Shown here in pieces: positions 33,507 through 46,606 of a stretch of DNA of 64,000 nt; position 1 is the stretch's first letter, and each line of letters starts with the position of its first letter. Below the pieces are notes generated by a model that had not been told where the DNA came from, did not search any database, and saw only the letters and a program-made list of their open reading frames with translations. The position numbers were made by a program, and so were the translations under genes. This stretch comes from Deinococcus seoulensis (GTDB lineage Bacteria > Deinococcota > Deinococci > Deinococcales > Deinococcaceae), in NCBI RefSeq assembly GCF_014648115.1, contig NZ_BMQM01000001.1, forward strand, positions 310,001 through 374,000, written 5' to 3'.

Positions 33507-34976
33507 TTACAGGGCGCGCAGTTCGTGCGTGAGGGTCTGGAGGGCGAGGACGGCGTGCCGGTACTTCCGGCCGAGGGTGGCGTACAGGGGGGCGTCGGCG
33601 TCGGGTTCGACCGCGTCGAAGGTCAGGGTGTGGGGAAGGTCCAGTCCGGCGCTGCGGGCGGCGATCAGGGCCGCGCCGAAGGCACTGCCCTCGAACAGGT
33701 CGGCGCCGTCGGGGACGAGAACGGGGGCGTTCAGGGCGTTCGCCAGGACGCGCAGCCACGCGCGCGAGCGGGTCAGACCGCCGGTCGCGCGGTACTCGCG
33801 CAGGGGTTGCGTGCCGCTGGCGAGCAGGTCGGACAGCCACGCGAGGTGCAGGGCCACGCCTTCCATGCCGGCGCGGGCGATGTCCACACGGGTGTGGTGC
33901 AGGCCCAGGCCCAGCAGACTGCCGCTGACGTGCGGGTCCCACAGCGGGGCGCGTTCGCCGCTCAGGGCGGGCAGGCACAGCAGGCCGCGCGCGCCGGGGG
34001 TGGTGGCGTGCAGCAGGTCGTCGAGGTCCTGGGGGATGTTCAGATTGTCGCGCAGCCAGTTCAGGACGATGCCCGCGTTGTTGCTGGGGCCGCCCACCAG
34101 GTAGCGTTCCTGGCCGCCCTGGTCGGCGCGGTAGCTGAACAGGTGCGCGTGCGGGTCGGCGGCGGGGCGGGGCGTGAAGGTACGCACGGCGCTGCTGGTC
34201 CCGACGGACAGGGCCGCCTGGTCGGGGCGGGTGATGCCGAGGCCCTCGGTGGCGGTCACGCCGTCGCTGGCGCCGATGGCCCAGTGCGCGGCGGCGAGGC
34301 GCGGGTAGCGGTCGCGGTAGGGGGGGCGCAGGGGTGGCAGGGGCGCCTCGATGGGGTGCACGGTGGGCAGGTGCGCGGCCGTGACTCCCGCCTGCGCGAG
34401 GGCCTGCGGGTCGTAGGTGCCGCCGCGTCCCAGCAGGCCGGTGGCGGAGGCGGTGCTCTGGTCGGTCCAGTACACGCCGAAGAAGCGGAGCAGCAGTTCT
34501 TCCTTCACGCCGCTGACGCGGGCCACGTCGGTCAGTTGCCCGGCGGCGTGCAGCGCGGCGAGTTTCACGGCGGGCGTCATGGGATGCCAGGGCACCCCGG
34601 TCTGCGCGTGCAGGTGCGTGACGGGGTGACCGCCGGTTCCGGCGCGCAGGTCCGCGAAGGTGTACACGTCCGACGGGCCGCCGGGGCGGATCAGGGTCAG
34701 GGAGTGCATGGCGTTGCTGAACGCGGCGGCCTGGGGGGTCAGGTCGTGGCGGGTCAGGTACTCCTCCATGCCGCTCAGGGCCAGCGTGAAGGCCTGCATC
34801 AGGTCCGGGAGGCGCTGGGTGGCCTGTCCGGGCTGTTCGGCGTACAGGGGGTACGGGAATTGCAGGCGGTGGCGTTCGGCGCGGCCGTGGAACAGCACGG
34901 CTTTCAGGGCGGTGGTGCCGAGGTCGAAGGCGACCACCAGCGGCTGGGTGGACGGGGGGTGGCTGGGTTCTGGCAT
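33507..34976 (-). CDS. gntK: Gluconokinase, FGGY family
   Basis: Carbohydrate kinase of 489 residues that would convert gluconate to 6-phosphogluconate with ATP. N-terminal AFDLGTTALKAVL is the phosphate motif; GASDGVTATEGLG carries the catalytic-Asp region, and ATGGLTRSRAWLRVLANAL the C-terminal FGGY signature. It is the FGGY type of Gram-positives, not the small P-loop GntK of E. coli. CGGAGG lies a few bases before the ATG. Promoter-proximal gene of the gluconate operon; xylulose or another sugar acid remains possible. Confidence 0.85.
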   Translation of the reverse strand: MPEPSHPPSTQPLVVAFDLGTTALKAVLFHGRAERHRLQFPYPLYAEQPGQATQRLPDLMQAFTLALSGMEEYLTRHDLTPQAAAFSNAMHSLTLIRPGGPSDVYTFADLRAGTGGHPVTHLHAQTGVPWHPMTPAVKLAALHAAGQLTDVARVSGVKEELLLRFFGVYWTDQSTASATGLLGRGGTYDPQALAQAGVTAAHLPTVHPIEAPLPPLRPPYRDRYPRLAAAHWAIGASDGVTATEGLGITRPDQAALSVGTSSAVRTFTPRPAADPHAHLFSYRADQGGQERYLVGGPSNNAGIVLNWLRDNLNIPQDLDDLLHATTPGARGLLCLPALSGERAPLWDPHVSGSLLGLGLHHTRVDIARAGMEGVALHLAWLSDLLASGTQPLREYRATGGLTRSRAWLRVLANALNAPVLVPDGADLFEGSAFGAALIAARSAGLDLPHTLTFDAVEPDADAPLYATLGRKYRHAVLALQTLTHELRAL

Positions 34977-34992
34977 GGGCCTCCGGAGCGCT

Positions 34993-35008
34993 CTGTTAGC
35001 GCTAACAG
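34993..35008. promoter_or_regulatory. LacI/GntR-type operator of the gluconate operon
   Basis: CTGTTAGCGCTAACAG is a perfect 16-bp palindrome centred on CpG, the form expected for LacI-family operators, and close to known GntR sites with TGTTA/TAACA arms. It ends 16 bases upstream of the gntK start and is the only such site I see. The regulator gene is the next gene upstream on the same strand. Confidence 0.85.
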
Positions 35009-35220
35009 GGTGGTGCAGTTGAGATAACGAACGTTAGGCCGCGCCGCTCCGGAAGTCAAGCACGCAGCCTTCAATCCAGTCAGGCATTGGGCCTGAACCA
35101 CGTCCAGAACGACATGTTCGCCTGATGGGACTACGCCTGCCAGCAGCCAGGAGGACGGTACCTCTGTGCCGGACATCCCTGGAAGCAGGACAGACCTCTG
35201 CCAGCTGGACGGAGTTCAGT

Positions 35221-36219
35221 TCAGGTCGTCTGGCGTGGGCGGAGTTCGCAGGGGAAGGTGACCAGTCCGCCCTTCAGGGTGGGGGCGTTCAGGCGGCGGG
35301 CGACCTCCGCGCCGATCTCCTCGCGGGGTGTGAAGACGGTACTCAGGGCCGGGTGCACGTGCGCGGAGATGCTCATGTCGTTGTGCCCCAGGATCGCCAC
35401 GCGGCCCGGCACGCTCAGGCCCTGGCGCAGGCACTCGAACAGCGCCCCGGCGGCCACGTCGTCGTTCGAGAAGTAGATGGCGTCCACGCCGGGCTCGCGG
35501 GTCAGCACCCGGCGCAGCAGGGTCACGCCCACCTCGATCGAGGAGGGTTCCTCGACGTTCTCGGCGGCGCAGGGCACGCCGCAGCGTTCCGCCTCGGCCT
35601 GGAAGGCCTGCATCCGCCGGGCGTTGCGGGCGTCGCCCACGCCCAGGCAACTGGCGTACGCGAGGTGCCGGTACCCGCGTTCGATCAGGTGCCGGGCGGC
35701 CAGGGTTCCGGCCTGCGCGTGGTCGTACCCGATCAGCAGGTCCGCCGGGTCCGGCCGGGCGTCCATGACCTCGATGATCCGCACGCCGAAGCGCCGAAGC
35801 GCGGGCAGCACGCGTGGGTCGTGGTCCGTGCCCGCCAGGACCATCACGTCAGGGCGCAGGGACAGGAACTGCTGCGCGGCCCGCCACTCGCGCTGCGGGT
35901 CGTACTCGGTCAGGTCGATCGCCAGTTGCCAGCCGGGCTGGGTCAGGCCGCGCTGCACGCCTTCCAGGAACGGCACGTACACGCTGTGGTGCAGGGTCGG
36001 CAGGACCATCGGCAGCAGGCGCACCGGGGCGCCGCCGGCCAGGGTGCCCGCCATGCGGTTCGGGATGTACCCCAGGGCGTCCACGGCGGCCTGCACGCGC
36101 TCCCGGACCTGCGCGGTCACGATGTCCGGGCGGTTCAGGGCGCGGCTGACGGTCATGCTGCTCACGCCGGCGTGGCGGGCCACGTCGGCCAGCGTCACGC
36201 CCTTCCCGGTTCCCTTCAT
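35221..36219 (-). CDS. LacI-family transcriptional regulator, GntR-like
   Basis: A 332-residue repressor. The N-terminal helix-turn-helix (TLADVARHAGVSSMTVSRAL, about 9-28) and hinge (NRMAGTLAGG) are followed by a periplasmic-binding-protein-like effector domain. It should bind the palindrome at 34993 and release it on sensing gluconate or 6-phosphogluconate. ATG at 36219 follows TATGCT by seven bases (leaderless). Divergent from asnS with 38 bases between starts, so both promoters share DNA. Effector identity is inferred from gene order. Confidence 0.88.
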   Translation of the reverse strand: MKGTGKGVTLADVARHAGVSSMTVSRALNRPDIVTAQVRERVQAAVDALGYIPNRMAGTLAGGAPVRLLPMVLPTLHHSVYVPFLEGVQRGLTQPGWQLAIDLTEYDPQREWRAAQQFLSLRPDVMVLAGTDHDPRVLPALRRFGVRIIEVMDARPDPADLLIGYDHAQAGTLAARHLIERGYRHLAYASCLGVGDARNARRMQAFQAEAERCGVPCAAENVEEPSSIEVGVTLLRRVLTREPGVDAIYFSNDDVAAGALFECLRQGLSVPGRVAILGHNDMSISAHVHPALSTVFTPREEIGAEVARRLNAPTLKGGLVTFPCELRPRQTT

Positions 36220-36244
36220 GCGCCGGAGCATAGCGCGCGGACCG

Positions 36245-36250
36245 TATAAT
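36245..36250 (+). promoter_or_regulatory. Consensus -10 box of asnS
   Basis: TATAAT seven bases before the asnS ATG, an exact consensus and the clearest leaderless promoter in the window. No TTGACA-like -35 is present at the expected distance. The region overlaps the promoter of the divergent regulator gene. Confidence 0.75.
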
Positions 36251-36257
36251 TCCGCTC

Positions 36258-37598
<1,341 letters not shown>

Positions 37599-37691
37599 AG
37601 ACGGCAGAAGTGCGGGCGTGGCGGGCGAGTCTGCCTCGACCCGCCCGCCACGTTCACTGGAAGACTGGTGGGGGTCGTTTAGAGGGCAGTA

Positions 37692-37732
37692 AGTGAATTA
37701 TTTCACGATAAATCCTTTTCGTGAAAAGTTTG
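37692..37732 (+). repeat. Short palindromic repeat, family 1, copy E
   Basis: AGTGAATTATTTCACGATAA, then ATCCTTTTCGTGAAAAGTTTG. The most divergent copy, keeping TTTCACGA and TCGTGAAA. Lies after asnS and upstream of the PhzF gene, in the same orientation as copies C and D. Confidence 0.65.
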
Positions 37733-37863
37733 TCCGTTTTTACGGTATTTCTGACGATTGCCCTCCCTGCATAGCCACCCGGCGCCGTACCTGGCCCGTC
37801 CTCCGCCACGCCGGGCACCGCTGCAGGCGGGGAACTTTATGGCAAATGAAGTAGACTGCCCGC

Positions 37864-38766
37864 ATGATCGCGTATTGCGAGGTGAGCGCCTTCACCGACA
37901 CGCCCGGCCACGGCAACCGTGCGGGCGTGGTACTGGACGCCGCCCACCTGACCCGGCAGGACATGCAGTCACTGGCCGCCATGCTGGACGCCCCGGAAAC
38001 CGTATTCGTCCTGGGGCACGCCGACGGACTGGCCCGCGTGCGCTACTTCACGCCCACGCAGGAGGTCGACTTCTGCGGGCACGCGACCGTCGCACTGGGC
38101 CTCACGCTGGCGCAGGCGGGCCTGTGGCGCGGCGAGGCCCTGGCCCTGGACACGCTGGCCGGGCGGATACCACTACGGCTGGAATGCCGCGCGGGGGTGC
38201 CGTGGCGCGTATGGATGCAGCAACCCGCGCCGCAGTACCGCGCCGTACCCGCCACACTGCGCGCCGAACTGGCCGACTCGCTAGGCATCGACGCCCGCAT
38301 GATCCACCGGGGCCTGCCCCTCGCTGCCGCCAGTACCGGCCTGTGGAGCGTGTTCGTGCCCCTGCTGGACGCCGTGATCCTCGACGGGCTGGAACCGGAC
38401 TTCCCGCGCATTCACGCGCTGACCGAATCGCTGGACGTGGGCAGCATCTACGCGTACGCGCCCATGGGCGTCAACCGCTTCGCCGCGCGGGATTTCGCCC
38501 CGGCGCTGGGCATCCCGGAAGACCCCGTGACCGGCAGCAGTGGCGGCGCACTCATGGCCCTGCTGGCCAGCCAGGGCCGCCTGCCGGTCCGGCACGGACG
38601 CGCGTGCGGCATGATCTACCAGGGGCACGCACTCGGCACGCCCGGCGAGATCGAGGTCGAACTGGAACTCACGGGCGAGCAGGTCAGCGCCGTCCATGTG
38701 GGCGGGCAGGCCACCCTGGAACGCGAGGGGCACTGGACTCCCCGTCAGCCCAGCGTACGCAGCTGA
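37864..38766 (+). CDS. PhzF-family isomerase/epimerase
   Basis: A 300-residue protein of the diaminopimelate-epimerase-like fold. N-terminal [20 protein letters not shown] and the [10 protein letters not shown] motif are typical, with the PhzF acid in the N-terminal half (PETVFVL). The second half repeats the fold, with [15 protein letters not shown]. These enzymes isomerise varied small metabolites; there is no phenazine gene nearby, so a housekeeping or unknown role is more likely. ATG lies six bases after TAGACT (leaderless). Confidence 0.83.
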   Translation: MIAYCEVSAFTDTPGHGNRAGVVLDAAHLTRQDMQSLAAMLDAPETVFVLGHADGLARVRYFTPTQEVDFCGHATVALGLTLAQAGLWRGEALALDTLAGRIPLRLECRAGVPWRVWMQQPAPQYRAVPATLRAELADSLGIDARMIHRGLPLAAASTGLWSVFVPLLDAVILDGLEPDFPRIHALTESLDVGSIYAYAPMGVNRFAARDFAPALGIPEDPVTGSSGGALMALLASQGRLPVRHGRACGMIYQGHALGTPGEIEVELELTGEQVSAVHVGGQATLEREGHWTPRQPSVRS

Positions 38767-38848
38767 GCGGACCTCTTCCCCGTTCCTGCCGGGTCACCTG
38801 TCCACCCCACCGGGCCTTCCGCTGACGGTCCGGGCCTATAGTGCCCGG

Positions 38849-39643
38849 ATGCTTGGATTGATCTGTGTGGATGTGGACGGCACCCTGGTCGGCACCGGGA
38901 ACGTGATTCGTGACGACGTGTGGGCCGCCCTGGCTGACGCACGTGAGAAGGGCGTGCACATCGCGCTGTGCTCGGGACGGCCCGCCATCGGGAACGCCCG
39001 CGCGTACGCGGAGCGGCTCGACCCGGACGGCTGGCACGTGTTCCAGAACGGCGCGAGCATCGTGAAGGTCAGCAGCGGCGAGAGCCTCAGCGAGCCGTTC
39101 CCGGCGCAGGCACTGCCGGGACTGATCGGGCGGGCGCACGAGACGGGAAGGCTGCTGGAGGTGTACACGGACCTGGAATTCGCGATCACGCACCCCGGCG
39201 AGTACGCCGAGCGGCACGCGGCGCTGCTGGGCGTCCCGTACGACGCCCGCCCGCCCGAGAGCCTGGAGGGGACGGTCGTGCGCGTGCAGTGGGTCGTGCC
39301 GCGCACCGACGAGCACGCCGTCGTGAACGAACCGCACGACGGGCTGGACCTGCACCCGGCAGGCAGTCCGGTCATGCCGGAAGTGTCGTTCATCAGCGTG
39401 ACCCGCGCGGGCGTCAGCAAGGGCAGCGCCATCGAACGCATCGCCGCGCACTACGGCGTGCCCATGGACCGCGTGATGATGGTCGGCGACGGCGAGAACG
39501 ACGTGTCGGCCATGCGCGTGGTGGGGCACCCGGTCGCCATGGGGAACGCCGACCCGCCCGCCATCGCCGCCAGCCGCTACCGCGTGGCGCACGTGGACGA
39601 CGGCGGACTGCGCGAAGCGGTGGAACTGGCCCTCACGCTGTAA
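38849..39643 (+). CDS. Cof-type HAD hydrolase
   Basis: A 264-residue HAD subclass IIB phosphatase. Motif I is VDVDGTLVG near the N terminus, motif [11 protein letters not shown], and the C-terminal motifs KGSAIERIA and [12 protein letters not shown] are intact, so it should be active on a sugar phosphate or similar. ATG at 38849 follows TATAGT (38837-38842) by six bases; the longer upstream frame overlaps the PhzF gene and is not needed. Confidence 0.87.
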   Translation: MLGLICVDVDGTLVGTGNVIRDDVWAALADAREKGVHIALCSGRPAIGNARAYAERLDPDGWHVFQNGASIVKVSSGESLSEPFPAQALPGLIGRAHETGRLLEVYTDLEFAITHPGEYAERHAALLGVPYDARPPESLEGTVVRVQWVVPRTDEHAVVNEPHDGLDLHPAGSPVMPEVSFISVTRAGVSKGSAIERIAAHYGVPMDRVMMVGDGENDVSAMRVVGHPVAMGNADPPAIAASRYRVAHVDDGGLREAVELALTL

Positions 39644-39657
39644 AGGGTTGATGGTAG

Positions 39658-39788
39658 ACGGATTCCGTTTGTTTCGCCGACAATCCGGAACTTCACCGGA
39701 TTGCCGGCTCCACGTCCGGAACCCGCCCCTCTCCCACTCGCTTCGCTCGAATTGAACGGGCTTTGCAGCCCATTCAATCGGAGTCCGA
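39658..39788. repeat. Structured intergenic repeat, family 2, copy 2
   Basis: About 131 bp, nearly identical to copy 1. Stem CAATCCGG (39681-39688) with CCGGATTG (39696-39703); right-end helix ATTGAACGGGCT with AGCCCATTCAAT; terminal ACGGATTCCG and CGGAGTCCG. Immediately followed by an ATGGTTGATGG repeat, so two repeat types are stacked here. Confidence 0.85.
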
Positions 39789-39791
39789 TTA

Positions 39792-39848
39792 GACAGTGGA
39801 TGGTTGATGGAGAACGGATGGTCGTTCCATCAACTGTCCACCGTTCAC
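39792..39848. repeat. ATGGTTGATGG hairpin repeat next to family 2 copy 2
   Basis: GACAGTGGATGGTTGATGGA can pair with TCCATCAACTGTCCAC in its inner part (TTGATGGA with TCCATCAA). Shares the unit seen at 29958 and 31998. Confidence 0.6.
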
Positions 39849-39879
39849 CGCTGCCCGTGCCCGTGGCAGGCTGGGGCGT

Positions 39880-40249
39880 ATGCCTGAACTGGTGAAGGTC
39901 TGGACGGAGTACGTGGCGCTGGGTGTGGAACTCACAGCGGCGGTCATCATTGGCGTGGCGGCGCTGGTGGGCGCGGTGCGGGCACTGCTGGCGTTCGTGC
40001 GGCCCAGCGGGTCACCGGACGCTCAGAAGGAAAGCCTGCGGCTGGAACTGGCGCGCTGGCTGGCGGTGGCGCTGGAGTTCACGCTGGCGGCCGACATCCT
40101 GCGGACCGCGATCGCGCCCACCTGGGACGACATCGGGAAGCTGGCCGCGATTGCCACGCTGCGCACGCTGCTGAACTACTTCCTGCAACGCGAGATCGAC
40201 GGTCACCACGCCCGGCAGGCAGGCGCGGCGGACGACGGGGCGCAGAGCG

Positions 40250-40263
<14 letters not shown>
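39880..40263 (+). CDS. DUF1622 small membrane protein
   Basis: A 127-residue protein with about three hydrophobic segments (roughly 12-38, 58-76 and 88-106) and the family-like RLELARWLAVALEFTLAADILRT core. DUF1622 proteins are small integral membrane proteins of unknown role. The C-terminal tail is polar and variable. Its end overlaps the end of the convergent recQ gene by 14 bases. No clear ribosome binding site or TANNNT box precedes the ATG. Confidence 0.75.
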
Positions 40264-42538
<2,275 letters not shown>

Positions 42539-42555
42539 TCCATCCAGCATACCGC

Positions 42556-42574
42556 GTTACGCCCTATGCGTAAC
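42556..42574. promoter_or_regulatory. Inverted repeat in the recQ promoter
   Basis: GTTACGC and GCGTAAC form a perfect 7-bp inverted repeat with a 5-base spacer, 4 bases upstream of the recQ -10 box TATGCT (42551-42546, minus strand). Position suits an operator. It does not match the Deinococcus radiation/desiccation response motif as I know it. Confidence 0.4.
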
Positions 42575-42605
42575 CGGCGGGTGTGGGGGCGCGGCCGGGC
42601 CGCCA

Positions 42606-42628
42606 TTGGTTAACACTGGTTTTACCAA
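42606..42628. promoter_or_regulatory. Candidate operator upstream of the aldehyde oxidoreductase operon
   Basis: TTGGTTAA and TTTACCAA form an imperfect inverted repeat (7 of 8) with a 7-base spacer, about 155 bases before the first gene. It is the only such symmetry in the 246-base gap; no regulator gene is adjacent. Confidence 0.3.
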
Positions 42629-42785
42629 AGTCAGGCTCACGCAGCGGCGTTCCAGGGCATCTTACGGAGCGCGAACGATCAACCGGGTTTCTCATGTCAC
42701 CCACGGAACGGACAGCCCGCAGGGCCCACGCGCCCCCGTCCGTTCCGCTCTTCTCCCTCGCCACCGCTTTACCGGAGGACCACCG

Positions 42786-43370
42786 ATGTCACAGACGAAC
42801 GCCCGCACCCCTGCGCCCCACCCCCACCAACCCTCCACGCAGGGCGTCACCCTGAGCGTCAACGGGCAGGAGCACAGCCTGACGCTGGACCCGCGCGTGA
42901 CGCTGCTGGACGCCCTGCGCGAGCACGCGCACCTGACCGGCACCAAGAAAGGCTGCGATCACGGGCAGTGCGGCGCCTGCACCGTGCTGGTGGACGGCAC
43001 GCGCGTCCTGAGCTGCCTGACGCTGGCCGTCATGCACGACGGGCAGGAGGTCACGACCGTGGAGGGCCTGGGCACCCCGGACGACCTGCACCCCTTGCAG
43101 GACGCCTTCATCCGGCACGACGGGTACCAGTGCGGGTACTGCACGCCGGGGCAACTGTGCTCGTCGGTGGGCACGCTGGACGAGATCGCGCGCGGCGTGC
43201 CCAGTCACGTCACGGCCGACCTGAACGACGTGAGCTTCAGCGCCGACGAACTGCGTGAGCGTCTGAGCGGGAACATCTGCCGCTGCGCCGCGTACCCGAA
43301 CATCATCGCGGCCGTCAGCGAGGTGCACGCCGCGCAGAACGGGGCCGCCGCGCAGGAGGCCGCGCAGTGA
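42786..43370 (+). CDS. Aldehyde/xanthine oxidoreductase 2Fe-2S subunit (PaoA/YagT-like)
   Basis: Small electron-transfer subunit of a molybdenum hydroxylase, 194 residues. It carries a plant-ferredoxin-type 2Fe-2S cluster ([18 protein letters not shown]) and the second, helical 2Fe-2S cluster ([19 protein letters not shown]). No Tat signal is visible, unlike E. coli PaoA, so the complex is probably cytoplasmic. GGAGGA lies about six bases upstream of the ATG. First gene of a three-gene operon; the next gene overlaps by GTGA. Confidence 0.92.
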   Translation: MSQTNARTPAPHPHQPSTQGVTLSVNGQEHSLTLDPRVTLLDALREHAHLTGTKKGCDHGQCGACTVLVDGTRVLSCLTLAVMHDGQEVTTVEGLGTPDDLHPLQDAFIRHDGYQCGYCTPGQLCSSVGTLDEIARGVPSHVTADLNDVSFSADELRERLSGNICRCAAYPNIIAAVSEVHAAQNGAAAQEAAQ

Positions 43371-44335
43371 GGGCCTTCACGTACGAGCGGGCCACCACGC
43401 CCGAGGCGGCCGCCGGGGCGACCCTGGCCGAGGGCGCGAAGTTCATCGCGGGCGGCACGAACCTGCTGGACCTGATGAAACTGGACATCGAGCGGCCCTC
43501 GCATCTGGTGGACATCAGCCGCCTGGACCTGAACACCATCACGGAAACGGAGGACGGCGGGCTGCGCGTGGGTGCGCTCGTCACGAACACCGACCTCGCC
43601 AGCGACCCGCGCGTGAAGGCCGGGTACGGCGTGCTGTCGCGCGCGATCGTGGCCGGGGCGTCCGGGCAGATCCGGAACAAGGCCACGACCGGCGGAAACC
43701 TGCTGCAACGGGCGCGCTGCTCGTACTTCTACGACACCAACCTGCCCTGCAACAAGCGCGAGCCGGGCAGCGGTTGCGCGGCCCTGACCGGCCTGAGCCG
43801 CCCGCTGGCCGTGATCGGCACGTCGGACGCCTGCATCGCGCAGCACCCGTCGGACATGGCCGTGGCGATGCGCGTGCTGGACGCCACCGTGAACACCCTG
43901 CGGGCGGACGGCACCGAGCGCACACTGGCGCTGGACGACTTCTACCGCCTGCCGGGCGACACGCCCCACCTGGAAACCACGCTGGAGGCAGGTGAACTGA
44001 TCACGGGTGTCACGCTGCCGCCCCCGGTCGGCGGCACGCACGTGTACCGCAAGGTCCGCGACCGGGCGTCGTACGCGTTCGCGCTGGTGTCGGTCGCGGC
44101 CATCGTGAACGGCCGGGAATCCCGCTTCGCGTTCGGCGGGGTCGCGCCCCGCCCGTGGCGTGTGGAGGAAGCCGAGACGGCCGGAGCGGCTGCCGGACCG
44201 GACGCACGTGCCCGCGCCGTGATCGACGCAGCCTTTGCGGAGGCGCGTCCCACCGAACAGAACGCCTTCAAGGTTCCGCTGCTGCGCCGCACCCTGACCG
44301 CCGTGCTGGAGCAGGCCTCCGGGGAGGAGAAATGA
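43367..44335 (+). CDS. Aldehyde/xanthine oxidoreductase FAD subunit with 4Fe-4S site (PaoB/YagS-like)
   Basis: Medium subunit of 322 residues. FAD-binding motifs are [13 protein letters not shown] (about 27-39) and the second Gly-rich segment TTGGNLLQ. It has an insertion with four Cys (C118, C128, C137, C156), the arrangement that binds a 4Fe-4S cluster in E. coli PaoB, setting it apart from ordinary xanthine dehydrogenase FAD subunits. GTG overlaps the previous stop; the stop overlaps the next ATG. Confidence 0.9.
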   Translation: MRAFTYERATTPEAAAGATLAEGAKFIAGGTNLLDLMKLDIERPSHLVDISRLDLNTITETEDGGLRVGALVTNTDLASDPRVKAGYGVLSRAIVAGASGQIRNKATTGGNLLQRARCSYFYDTNLPCNKREPGSGCAALTGLSRPLAVIGTSDACIAQHPSDMAVAMRVLDATVNTLRADGTERTLALDDFYRLPGDTPHLETTLEAGELITGVTLPPPVGGTHVYRKVRDRASYAFALVSVAAIVNGRESRFAFGGVAPRPWRVEEAETAGAAAGPDARARAVIDAAFAEARPTEQNAFKVPLLRRTLTAVLEQASGEEK

Positions 44336-46545
44336 AGTTCGATCAGCCCGCCACACCCAATCCCATCGATCAGGAACGCGTCGTCACCCGCCCACACACC
44401 CGCATCGAGGGGCCGCTGAAAGTCACGGGACAGGCCCCGTACGCCTACGAGTACCAGCTGCCCGAGACGCCCACGTACGGCTTCGTGCTCGGCGCTGGCA
44501 TCGCCAGGGGGAAGATCAAATCCATCGACACGGCCGCCGCCGAAGCCGCGCCGGGCGTGCTGCTGGTCCTGACGCACGAGAACATGCCCGCGCAGGGCGC
44601 GTCGGACACGCCCGTCCCGCAGCAGGAGGACGCCTCGCCGCAACTGGCCGGGCCGGAAGTGCGGCACTACCATCAGGCAGTCGCGTTCGTGGTTGCGGAA
44701 ACCTTCGAGCAGGCGCGTGCCGCCGCCAGCCTGATCGAGGTGGAGTACGAGGTCACGCCCGGCCAGTTCACGCTTGCGGACACCGTGGACAGTGGCAAGG
44801 AACCGGATGACGCGGTGGACAGCGTCGTCGGGAACTTCGAGAAGGCCTTCGACGCGGCCGAGGTGACCGTCGACCTGACCTTCACCACCCCGGACCAGTC
44901 ACAGGCACCGATGGAACCGCACGCGACCATCGCGCACTGGGACGGCGAGCAGCTGACCGTCCACACCGCGCATCAGGTGGTGCACTGGGTCAAGCGCGGG
45001 CTGGCCCTGACGCTGAAAGTGCCGCAGAAGAACGTCCGCGTGGTCAGTGCCTACGTGGGCGGGGGCTTCGGCACGAAACTGCTGTTCTTCTCGGACGCGG
45101 TGCTGTCGGCCGCCGCCGCGCGAGTGCTGGGCCGCCCGGTCAAGACCACCCTGCAACGCCCGCTGATCTTCAACAACACCTCGCACCGCGCCGCGACCAT
45201 CCAGCGCGTGCGGCTCGGCGCGGATCACGCCGGGAACCTCTCGGCCGTCGGGCATGACGCCTGGACCGGGAACCTGCCGGGCGGCGACACCGAACCCGCC
45301 TGCGAGGCCACCAAGTACCTGTACGCCGGAGCGAACCGTCAGATCCGCACCCGCAAGACCGAACTGGACCTGCCGCCCGGCGCCAGCATGCGCGCCCCCG
45401 GTGAGGCCGTGGGGATGCTGGCCATCGAGGGCGCGATGGATGAACTTGCCGAGAAACTGGGCGTGGACCCGGTCGAACTGCGCCTGATGAACGACGTGCA
45501 GTTCGATCCGGAGAAAGGTCCGAAACGGCCGTTCTCGTCCCGCAAGCTCGCGCAGGCCCTCCGCACCGGCGCGAAAGCCTTCGGCTGGGAGGGGCGGCCC
45601 CGCACGCCGCAGGAACGCCGTGACGGCGAGTGGCTGATCGGGTATGGCGTGGCGTCCGCGTTCCGCACGAACCTCGTCAAACCGTCCGGCGCGACCATCC
45701 GCCTGGAACCCGGCGGCACCCTGACCGTCGAGACGCAGATGACCGACATCGGCACCGGCAGTTACACCATCCTCGGGCAGGTCGCCGCCGAGATGCTCGG
45801 CCTGACCTTGGAGCAGGTGCAGGTGCGCCTGGGTGACAGCGAGTACCCGGCGTCCAGCGGGTCCGGCGGCTCATGGGGCGCGAACAGCGCCTCGGCAGGC
45901 GTGTACGCCGCGTGCGACGCGCTGCGCCGCGACCTGGCAGCAAAGGCCGGGTACACGTACGCGAACGCCGTGTTCCGGGGTGGCAAGATCTGGCAGGGCG
46001 CCGAGTGCACCGAACTGAGCGACCTGGCCGGCAAGGAAGGCGTGAGCGCCACCGGCAGCATGACGTACGGCGACCTGGACGAGCAGTTCGCGCAGGCGGG
46101 CTTCGGCGCGCACTTCGTGGAGGTCCGCGTGAACGCCTACACCGCCGAGATCCGCGTGAACCGCGCCCTGAGCGTCGTCGGGGCCGGACGCATCCTGAAC
46201 CCCATCACGGCCCGCAGCCAGTGCCTGGGCGGCATGACCATGGGCATCGGCTCAGCACTCATGGAGGAACTGCACGTGGACCACGACCTGGGTCTGTTCG
46301 TGAACCACGACCTCGGCGAGTACCACGTGCCGGTCCACGCGGACATTCCGGACATGGACGTGATCTTCATCGACGAACTCGACGACGCCTCCAGCCCGCT
46401 GCGCGCCAAGGGCCTCGGGGAACTCGGGATCAGCGGGGTCGGCGCGGCCGTCGCGAACGCCGTGTACAACGCGACCGGCGTGCGCGTGCGCGACTTCCCG
46501 ATCACGCTCGACAAGATCCTGGCCGGGTGGGACGCCCAGGCGTAA
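44332..46545 (+). CDS. Molybdenum-binding subunit of aldehyde oxidoreductase (PaoC/YagR-like)
   Basis: Catalytic subunit of 737 residues, binding a molybdopterin cofactor and oxidising aldehydes or N-heterocycles. Seen are the N-terminal [15 protein letters not shown], the cofactor-binding [10 protein letters not shown] (about 238-247), [14 protein letters not shown] and the catalytic Glu in [12 protein letters not shown] near the C terminus. Coupled to the FAD subunit by ATGA. No XdhC/PaoD-type cofactor-insertion chaperone gene follows; one would be expected elsewhere. Substrate is unknown; the four-Cys FAD partner favours the aldehyde-oxidising PaoABC group. Confidence 0.92.
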   Translation: MKFDQPATPNPIDQERVVTRPHTRIEGPLKVTGQAPYAYEYQLPETPTYGFVLGAGIARGKIKSIDTAAAEAAPGVLLVLTHENMPAQGASDTPVPQQEDASPQLAGPEVRHYHQAVAFVVAETFEQARAAASLIEVEYEVTPGQFTLADTVDSGKEPDDAVDSVVGNFEKAFDAAEVTVDLTFTTPDQSQAPMEPHATIAHWDGEQLTVHTAHQVVHWVKRGLALTLKVPQKNVRVVSAYVGGGFGTKLLFFSDAVLSAAAARVLGRPVKTTLQRPLIFNNTSHRAATIQRVRLGADHAGNLSAVGHDAWTGNLPGGDTEPACEATKYLYAGANRQIRTRKTELDLPPGASMRAPGEAVGMLAIEGAMDELAEKLGVDPVELRLMNDVQFDPEKGPKRPFSSRKLAQALRTGAKAFGWEGRPRTPQERRDGEWLIGYGVASAFRTNLVKPSGATIRLEPGGTLTVETQMTDIGTGSYTILGQVAAEMLGLTLEQVQVRLGDSEYPASSGSGGSWGANSASAGVYAACDALRRDLAAKAGYTYANAVFRGGKIWQGAECTELSDLAGKEGVSATGSMTYGDLDEQFAQAGFGAHFVEVRVNAYTAEIRVNRALSVVGAGRILNPITARSQCLGGMTMGIGSALMEELHVDHDLGLFVNHDLGEYHVPVHADIPDMDVIFIDELDDASSPLRAKGLGELGISGVGAAVANAVYNATGVRVRDFPITLDKILAGWDAQA

Positions 46546-46556
46546 TACACCACTGG

Positions 46557-46589
46557 AACGCCCCCGCCTGAGCTGAAGGCGGGGGCGTT
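46557..46589. terminator. Bidirectional terminator after the aldehyde oxidoreductase operon
   Basis: AACGCCCCCGCC pairs perfectly (12 bp) with GGCGGGGGCGTT around a 9-base loop, between two convergent genes. Confidence 0.75.
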
Positions 46590-46606
46590 CCGTTCCGGCG
46601 TGCCGC

